NCBI GenBank assembly: GCA_036383895.1
Contig: DASVNK010000012.1
Location: forward strand, 1 to 64,000
DNA: 64,000 nt
From: DASVNK01 sp036383895
Lineage (GTDB): Bacteria > Verrucomicrobiota > Verrucomicrobiia > Limisphaerales > SXQI01
Reading direction: 5' to 3'
The notes under the pieces were generated by a model. It searched no databases. It was not told the origin of the DNA and worked only from the letters and a program-made list of their open reading frames with translations. The position numbers were made by a program, and so were the translations under genes. Shown one piece after another: positions 59,454 to 64,000 of this stretch (position 1 is its first letter; each line of letters starts with the position of its first letter).

Positions 59454-60983
59454 ATGAACAGTTTTATATTCGCAGCGGTCATTACGTTGCTTTCCGCAGC
59501 AGCTTTTGCCCAGGAACCAAATCGTCCACAGCAGCAGCGCGGTCCGGGGCCAGGTGGACCTGGCGGACCTGGCGGGATGCGCCAGGAAACCAAGCTTGTT
59601 CCACAATTTGATAAAGACGGCGACAAGCGCCTGAACGCGGACGAGCGGAAAGCAGCGCGCGAATTCATTCAGAAAGAGGTCGCGGAAGGCCGGCAACGCC
59701 GTGGGTTTGGTGGAAGGGGCGGCAACGAAAACTTTGAAGCGAAACCGGGTCCGAAAGTAAAGCCGGAGGAAGTGAAGAATTTCGCGGACGCACCGTTCTA
59801 TGACACGAAAACGTTGCGCACACTTTTCTTCGAATTTGAAAATGCTGATTGGTCGAAAGAGTTATGGGATTTCAACAATACGGATGTGGAAGTGCCCGCG
59901 AAGCTGACGGTCGATGGGAAAACTTACAAAGATGTCGGCGTGCACAACCGCGGAGCGTCGTCACTGTTTAGCACTGAGAAGGAAGGGATGAAGCGCTCGA
60001 TGAACGTGGCGATCGACTTCGTTCACGAAGACCAGAATCTCTACGGGTATCGCACACTGAACCTGCTGAATTCGCACACCGATCCGACCTATACGCGCAC
60101 CATCCTCTATTACCACGTCGCTGGACAATATGTTCCAGCGCCAAAGGCGAATTATGTTCGGGTGGTGATTAACGGCGAAAGCTGGGGTCCTTACGTGAAC
60201 GCGCAGCAATTCAATAAGGAATTCATCCAGGAACATTTTGGAACCACGAAGGGGGCGCGCTGGAAAGTTCCGGGCAGCCCGCGCGGCCGTGGCGGACTCG
60301 AATACCTCGGCGACAAGGTTGAGGATTATAAACGCGTTTACGAAATCAAATCCAAGGACAATCAGAAATCCTGGGATGCGCTCATTAATCTAACGAAAGT
60401 TCTGAACAACACCCCCACCAACAAACTTGAAGAAGCGCTCTCGCCGATCCTGAACATTGACGGCGCGCTTCGATTCTTAGCAATCGAGAACGCTCTTATT
60501 AACAGCGATGGGTATTGGATACGCGCCTCCGATTATAATATTTACCTCGACGAAACGGGTAAGTTTCATTTTATCCCGCATGATGCGAATGAAACGTTCT
60601 CCGCGCCGCAAGGGCCGAATGCTCGTGGCGGCGGTGTGGAATTGAAGCCCACGGCTGGCATCGATGATTCGAACAAACCGCTCCTGAGCAAGCTACTTGC
60701 CGTGCCGTCGCTGCAACAGCGTTATCTCGGCTACGTTCGGCACATTGCGGAGAACTGGCTGGATTGGAACAAAATCGGCCCGCTCGTGCAGCAGTATCAA
60801 TCGGTGATCGCTGCGGACATCGAGAAGGACACGCACAAGCTGGATTCCACGGATGCTTTCAAGGCCGGGCTTACTGAAGATCAGGGGCGGCGAATGGGAA
60901 TCAAAACGTTCGTGGAGAAACGGCGCGCGTATCTCCTCGGCTTGCCTGAAGTGAAGGACGCACGGCTTCCGGCGAAGATCTAA
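59454..60983 (+). CDS. Second CotH-kinase-family protein
   Basis: A 509-residue secreted protein. A signal peptide (MNSFIFAAVITLLSAAAFAQ) is followed by a Pro/Gly-rich linker, an EF-hand DKDGDKRLNADER and a CotH domain (about 110-480): DVGVHNRGASSLFSTEKEG, LNSHTDPTYTRTILYYHVA, and the metal motif FHFIPHDANETF, where Asp, Asn and Glu replace the WDLDHSFG pattern of the first CotH protein. The alternative motif is seen in the CotH subgroup with the NE ending. It lies 1 base after DUF4956 and ends the operon. Targets are unknown. Confidence 0.85.
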   Translation: MNSFIFAAVITLLSAAAFAQEPNRPQQQRGPGPGGPGGPGGMRQETKLVPQFDKDGDKRLNADERKAAREFIQKEVAEGRQRRGFGGRGGNENFEAKPGPKVKPEEVKNFADAPFYDTKTLRTLFFEFENADWSKELWDFNNTDVEVPAKLTVDGKTYKDVGVHNRGASSLFSTEKEGMKRSMNVAIDFVHEDQNLYGYRTLNLLNSHTDPTYTRTILYYHVAGQYVPAPKANYVRVVINGESWGPYVNAQQFNKEFIQEHFGTTKGARWKVPGSPRGRGGLEYLGDKVEDYKRVYEIKSKDNQKSWDALINLTKVLNNTPTNKLEEALSPILNIDGALRFLAIENALINSDGYWIRASDYNIYLDETGKFHFIPHDANETFSAPQGPNARGGGVELKPTAGIDDSNKPLLSKLLAVPSLQQRYLGYVRHIAENWLDWNKIGPLVQQYQSVIAADIEKDTHKLDSTDAFKAGLTEDQGRRMGIKTFVEKRRAYLLGLPEVKDARLPAKI

Positions 60984-61132
60984 TTTCATAGCGCAGGCGT
61001 GCGATGCGAGCACATTTGCGCTCATCTTTTCCCTCATTGCGTCTCGGCTAAATCGAATCACTCGAATCGGCCCGGCCCTCATTGTTGCAGGGCATTGCGG
61101 GTTCTAATCTTATGCCCGGGAAGAAAAGGAAT

Positions 61133-61468
61133 ATGAAACGTTTCAAACAAATAACCGCGGCCTTCGCATGTATCGCCGCGCTCTTCGTTACCGGTTGCGG
61201 TTCGACCGCCGACAGCCGCAGCACTGGCCAGGTGATCGATGACACAGCCATTCACACGAAAGTAAAAGCTGCGCTGGTGAACGATCCTGTCGTCGCCGGC
61301 ACGGCGATCAACGTCGACGTAAATCGTGGCGCCGTTGTTTTGACAGGTGCAGTAAACGGTGACGTCGAGAAGACCAAGGCCGAAGATTTGGCTCGCGGGG
61401 TGAACGGGGTGCGCAGCGTGGAGAACAACCTCGTTGTTCGCGAAACGCAACCGAGCACCACCCGTTAA
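61133..61468 (+). CDS. BON-domain lipoprotein
   Basis: A 111-residue lipoprotein. MKRFKQITAAFACIAALFVTGC gives a lipobox with its cysteine at residue 22. A BON domain fills the rest: DDTAIHTKVKAALVNDPVV, then INVDVNRGAVVLTGAVNGDV and the helix AEDLARGVNGVRSVENNLVV. BON domains bind phospholipids and stabilise the envelope under osmotic stress (OsmY). A start at 61133 behind AAAAGGA fits well; upstream frames lack a signal. It stands alone, in front of a 300-base gene-free stretch. Confidence 0.9.
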   Translation: MKRFKQITAAFACIAALFVTGCGSTADSRSTGQVIDDTAIHTKVKAALVNDPVVAGTAINVDVNRGAVVLTGAVNGDVEKTKAEDLARGVNGVRSVENNLVVRETQPSTTR

Positions 61469-61634
61469 ACATGAAGCCGGAAGGAGCAAGTATCCGGATC
61501 AAGGCGGCGCGAGTCGCAACCACGCAATTTTCTCCGCCGGACGTGTATTGGCGTCTCACAGCAACACCTGCAAGCCGCCGAGCACTCCGACCGGGGGAGC
61601 ATAGGGAGTAGGGGTAAGCGCAAAACGCGCAAGT
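61469..61634. other. Gene-free stretch before a terminator
   Basis: The 166 bases between the BON gene stop and the hairpin at 61635 contain no supported frame. The segment from about 61520 to 61634 (with CACACC-free GC-rich pairs such as CGGGGGAG and GTAGGGGT) may be the untranslated 3' end of the BON transcript or a small RNA that ends at the terminator. I find no fit to a riboswitch I know. Confidence 0.3.
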
Positions 61635-61680
61635 GCCGAAGCCAGCAGACCGTTTCTGCCAGGCTTCGGCTATTTTTGTG
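61635..61680 (+). terminator. Strong intrinsic terminator
   Basis: GCCGAAGCC (61635-61643) pairs perfectly with GGCTTCGGC (61662-61670); inside, GCAGA pairs with TCTGC over a five-base loop. TATTTTTGTGTTT follows. It lies 167 bases past the BON gene stop and is the most convincing stop signal in this area. Confidence 0.8.
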
Positions 61681-61781
61681 TTTGAAGGGTTCGGGCCGTG
61701 GCGCGGCATGATACGATTCCCGCAGATTCGCCCGTTGCGGGTCGTCGGGTATGTCGTTAGTATCCAAGTATAACCCTTTCA

Positions 61782-64000
61782 GTGACTAACAATTCTATCT
61801 TGAGCCGAATTGCCAGACGCGCCGCAGCGGCGGCGCTGGCCGTTGCCGGTCTGGCCATTCCTTCGTACGCGGGGGAACTCACCGGAGCGCAGATCTATAC
61901 CGAGATGTGCGTGCGTTGCCATGGACCCTCCGGCGAAGGCGTGGCTGAAAAGCACGATGAAACCCTTTACGGAAACAAATCTCTCCCCGCGCTGACTCGA
62001 ATCATCGAGCGCACCATGCCCGAAGATTCGGATACCAAGTGCACGCCGGAAGAAGCACGCAAAGTCGCTGAATATATTTACGGCGCGTTCTACTCGCCGG
62101 AAGCTCGCGCGCGGGCGAATCCGCCAAAGATCGATTTCGCGCGCCTGACAGTTCCGCAATACCTGAATTCGGTGGCGGATATCGCGGCGACTTTCACTGG
62201 AAAACCGACCGTGAGCGAGAAACGCGGATTACGAGCCGAGTATTACAACTCACGGAATTTTAACCGGGATGTTCGCGCGATCAATCGCGTTGAGCCGCGC
62301 ATCCAGGTTGATTTCGGCGAGGAAAGTCCCGGGACGGAAAATTTCCGGCTAGCGTTTGATGAATTCGCGATTCAGTGGTCGGGATCGGTGCTGGTCGAGG
62401 AAACTGGCGATTACGAATTTATAATCAAATCACAAAACGGCGCGCGCCTGTTTGTTAACGACAACAACAAAGCGCTGATCGATGCGTGGGTGAGTTCCGG
62501 TCCCGAAGTGCGCGAGCACAAGGAGACAATACGGTTGATTGGAGGTCGCGCGTATCCGTTCCGGGTGGATTATTTCAAATTCAAAGAGAAGAGCGCGTCC
62601 ATCACGGTAGAATGGAAACCGCCGCACAAGACGTGGGAGACGATTCCGCTGCGAAACGTGACGCCAGGTTCAGTTCCAGAAGGGCTGGTCGTGAGCACGC
62701 AGTTTCCCGCTGATGACGGCAGTGCTGGATATGAACGCGGCACGACCGTTTCAAAACAATGGGACCAGGCAACCACGCAAGCTGCGATTGAAGTTGCGGG
62801 GAAAGTCGTGGACCGACTGGAACGTTACTCCGGCGCGAAACCTGATTCGAAAAATCGGCGAGATAAGGTGCAGCAGTTTTGTGAGAAGTTCGTGGAACGC
62901 GCGTTCCGGCGTCCGCTCACGCCGGAAGAACACAGCGTTTATATCGACGCGCAATTCCGGGACGCGAAGGACATGGATGCCGCGGTAAAGCGCGTTGTGA
63001 TTCTCGCGCTGAAATCACCGCGCTTTCTATATCCCGAGTTGCCGTCGCATTTAGAAGGCGAGCATCTCACCGCGACGCGGCTGGCCTTATCGTTGTGGGA
63101 TTCGTTGCCGGATAGCGACCTGCTTTCCGCGGCGGCGAAAGGGAAACTCAAGAGCCGCGAGCAGATCGAAAAACAGGTCGCGCGGATGATGAAAGATGAC
63201 CGCGCCAAGACGAAGGTGAACGCGTTTTTTCATCATTGGCTGGAGATGGAAGAAGCGGAGGATTTATCGAAAGATCCCGGCGAGTATCCCGATTTCACCG
63301 AGAACATTATTGCGGACTTGCGCACATCGCTGGAGCTGTTCATTGACGATGTTGTATGGAGCGAACGTTCTGATTACCGGGAATTGCTGACGGCAAACCA
63401 CCTCTACCTGAATAAACGGCTGGCGCGTTTTTACGGCGGCAAACTTCCTGAGAACCCCGCCGAAACTCCGAAGGAACAGAGCGACCGCGAGGGTGAGAAG
63501 CTCGAAAGTGAAAACATCGCGCAGCAGGAACACGACGATGAGACGTTCCACAAAGTGGAGTTCGATGACTCGCAACGCTCCGGCGTGCTGACGCATCCAT
63601 ATTTGCTCTCGACGTTCGCCTACCACAAGAGCAGCTCGCCGATTCATCGCGGCGTTTTCCTGACGCGCAACATTATCGGCCGGGCGTTGAAACCGCCGCC
63701 CGCTGCGATTCAATTCATGGATGGCCGCTTCGATCCAAGCCTGACGATGCGCGAAAAAGTAACCGAACTGACGAGCCCGACCGCTTGCATGGGATGCCAC
63801 ACAATTATTAATCCGCTCGGGTTCAGCCTGGAGCATTTCGATGCGGTGGGCCGCTATCGCACGATGGATAACAAAAAGCCGGTCGATGCGAGCAGCGATT
63901 TCCCGACGGTCGATGGCGAGACGATTCGAATCAGCGGAGCGCGCGACGTCGCGAAGTATGCTGTGACGAGCCCTGAAGCGCACCGCGGTTTCGTGCGGCA
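61782..64000 (+). CDS. PA14 / DUF1592-DUF1588 cytochrome c protein (partial)
   Basis: A protein of at least 739 residues, cut by the window end. A GTG at 61782 gives MTNNSILSRIARRAAAAALA and a signal peptide; TTG at 61800 is an alternative. A first haem site CVRCH (residues 43-47) is followed by a PA14 domain (about 146-290, RAEYYNSRNF, ETGDYEFIIKSQNGARLFVN), DUF1595 (FRRPLTPEEHSVYID), DUF1592 (about 410-500, LSLWDSLPDSDLLSAAAKG) and DUF1588 with a second haem-type CMGCH at 669-673. These architectures are characteristic of the PVC group and probably handle complex carbohydrate with electron transfer. The C-terminal DUF1585 part is missing because the window ends. Confidence 0.87.
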   Translation, partial: MTNNSILSRIARRAAAAALAVAGLAIPSYAGELTGAQIYTEMCVRCHGPSGEGVAEKHDETLYGNKSLPALTRIIERTMPEDSDTKCTPEEARKVAEYIYGAFYSPEARARANPPKIDFARLTVPQYLNSVADIAATFTGKPTVSEKRGLRAEYYNSRNFNRDVRAINRVEPRIQVDFGEESPGTENFRLAFDEFAIQWSGSVLVEETGDYEFIIKSQNGARLFVNDNNKALIDAWVSSGPEVREHKETIRLIGGRAYPFRVDYFKFKEKSASITVEWKPPHKTWETIPLRNVTPGSVPEGLVVSTQFPADDGSAGYERGTTVSKQWDQATTQAAIEVAGKVVDRLERYSGAKPDSKNRRDKVQQFCEKFVERAFRRPLTPEEHSVYIDAQFRDAKDMDAAVKRVVILALKSPRFLYPELPSHLEGEHLTATRLALSLWDSLPDSDLLSAAAKGKLKSREQIEKQVARMMKDDRAKTKVNAFFHHWLEMEEAEDLSKDPGEYPDFTENIIADLRTSLELFIDDVVWSERSDYRELLTANHLYLNKRLARFYGGKLPENPAETPKEQSDREGEKLESENIAQQEHDDETFHKVEFDDSQRSGVLTHPYLLSTFAYHKSSSPIHRGVFLTRNIIGRALKPPPAAIQFMDGRFDPSLTMREKVTELTSPTACMGCHTIINPLGFSLEHFDAVGRYRTMDNKKPVDASSDFPTVDGETIRISGARDVAKYAVTSPEAHRGFVR

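Overview
The window looks like a chromosomal segment of a member of the Verrucomicrobiota, probably a soil or freshwater lineage near Pedosphaerales; I infer this from gene content, not from a marker tree. The pointers are secreted DUF1080 and PQQ-type beta-propeller proteins, a giant ThuA/PVC-type/cytochrome c fusion, a PA14/DUF1592/DUF1588 cytochrome protein, CotH-VTC-DUF4956 genes and a GH9 cellulase. Coding density is high, there are no rRNA or tRNA genes and no CRISPR array. Three perfect TGTTCCACGTGGAACA palindromes in and beside mnmG match the ParB-binding parS consensus, so the right part of the window probably lies near the replication origin.

Layout. 0-5 kb: an HDOD protein, then on the other strand a proline-rich exported protein, a TPR protein, a small helical protein and an NtrC-type response regulator. 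5-9 kb: a compact operon of ketosynthase, catalytically dead ketosynthase, acyl carrier protein and a halogenase-like flavoprotein. 9-15 kb: a PQQ-propeller protein, mnmA, floA with an uncharacterised partner, an exported glutathione peroxidase, a DUF1080 protein and a tiny membrane protein. 15-20 kb: a HAD hydrolase facing an operon of adenylating enzyme, aldehyde dehydrogenase and iron alcohol dehydrogenase, which looks like an acid-to-alcohol reduction route. 20-25 kb: two PQQ-propeller proteins divergent from a MarR regulator with a candidate operator between them, then a 650-base gene-free stretch rich in repeats. 25-38 kb: a 1147-residue FG-GAP protein and a long minus-strand run (Uma2, YebC, class V aminotransferase, SDR, alpha/beta hydrolase, NUDIX, GH9 cellulase, secreted FAD oxidoreductase).

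38-50 kb: a DUF551-like protein, AhpC, a zinc ribbon, a tight sufS / DUF1858-rhodanese / NifU-like operon for Fe-S assembly, a YciF-like ferritin-fold protein, the 1693-residue double-ThuA fusion and FtsH. 50-55 kb: a lipoprotein, a 42-residue membrane protein, mnmG with the parS sites, a decayed gene and an IS4 transposase remnant. 55-64 kb: PP2C phosphatase plus RlaP-like nucleotidyltransferase, the CotH-VTC-DUF4956-CotH operon, a BON lipoprotein and a PA14/cytochrome c protein cut by the window end.

The most interesting parts are the ketosynthase/pseudo-ketosynthase/ACP/flavoprotein operon, the carboxylate-reduction operon, the parS group (one site lies inside an apparent lineage-specific insertion of MnmG), and the rhodanese-like protein with its catalytic cysteine replaced between two Fe-S assembly genes. 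All family assignments come from reading motifs; no database search was run.
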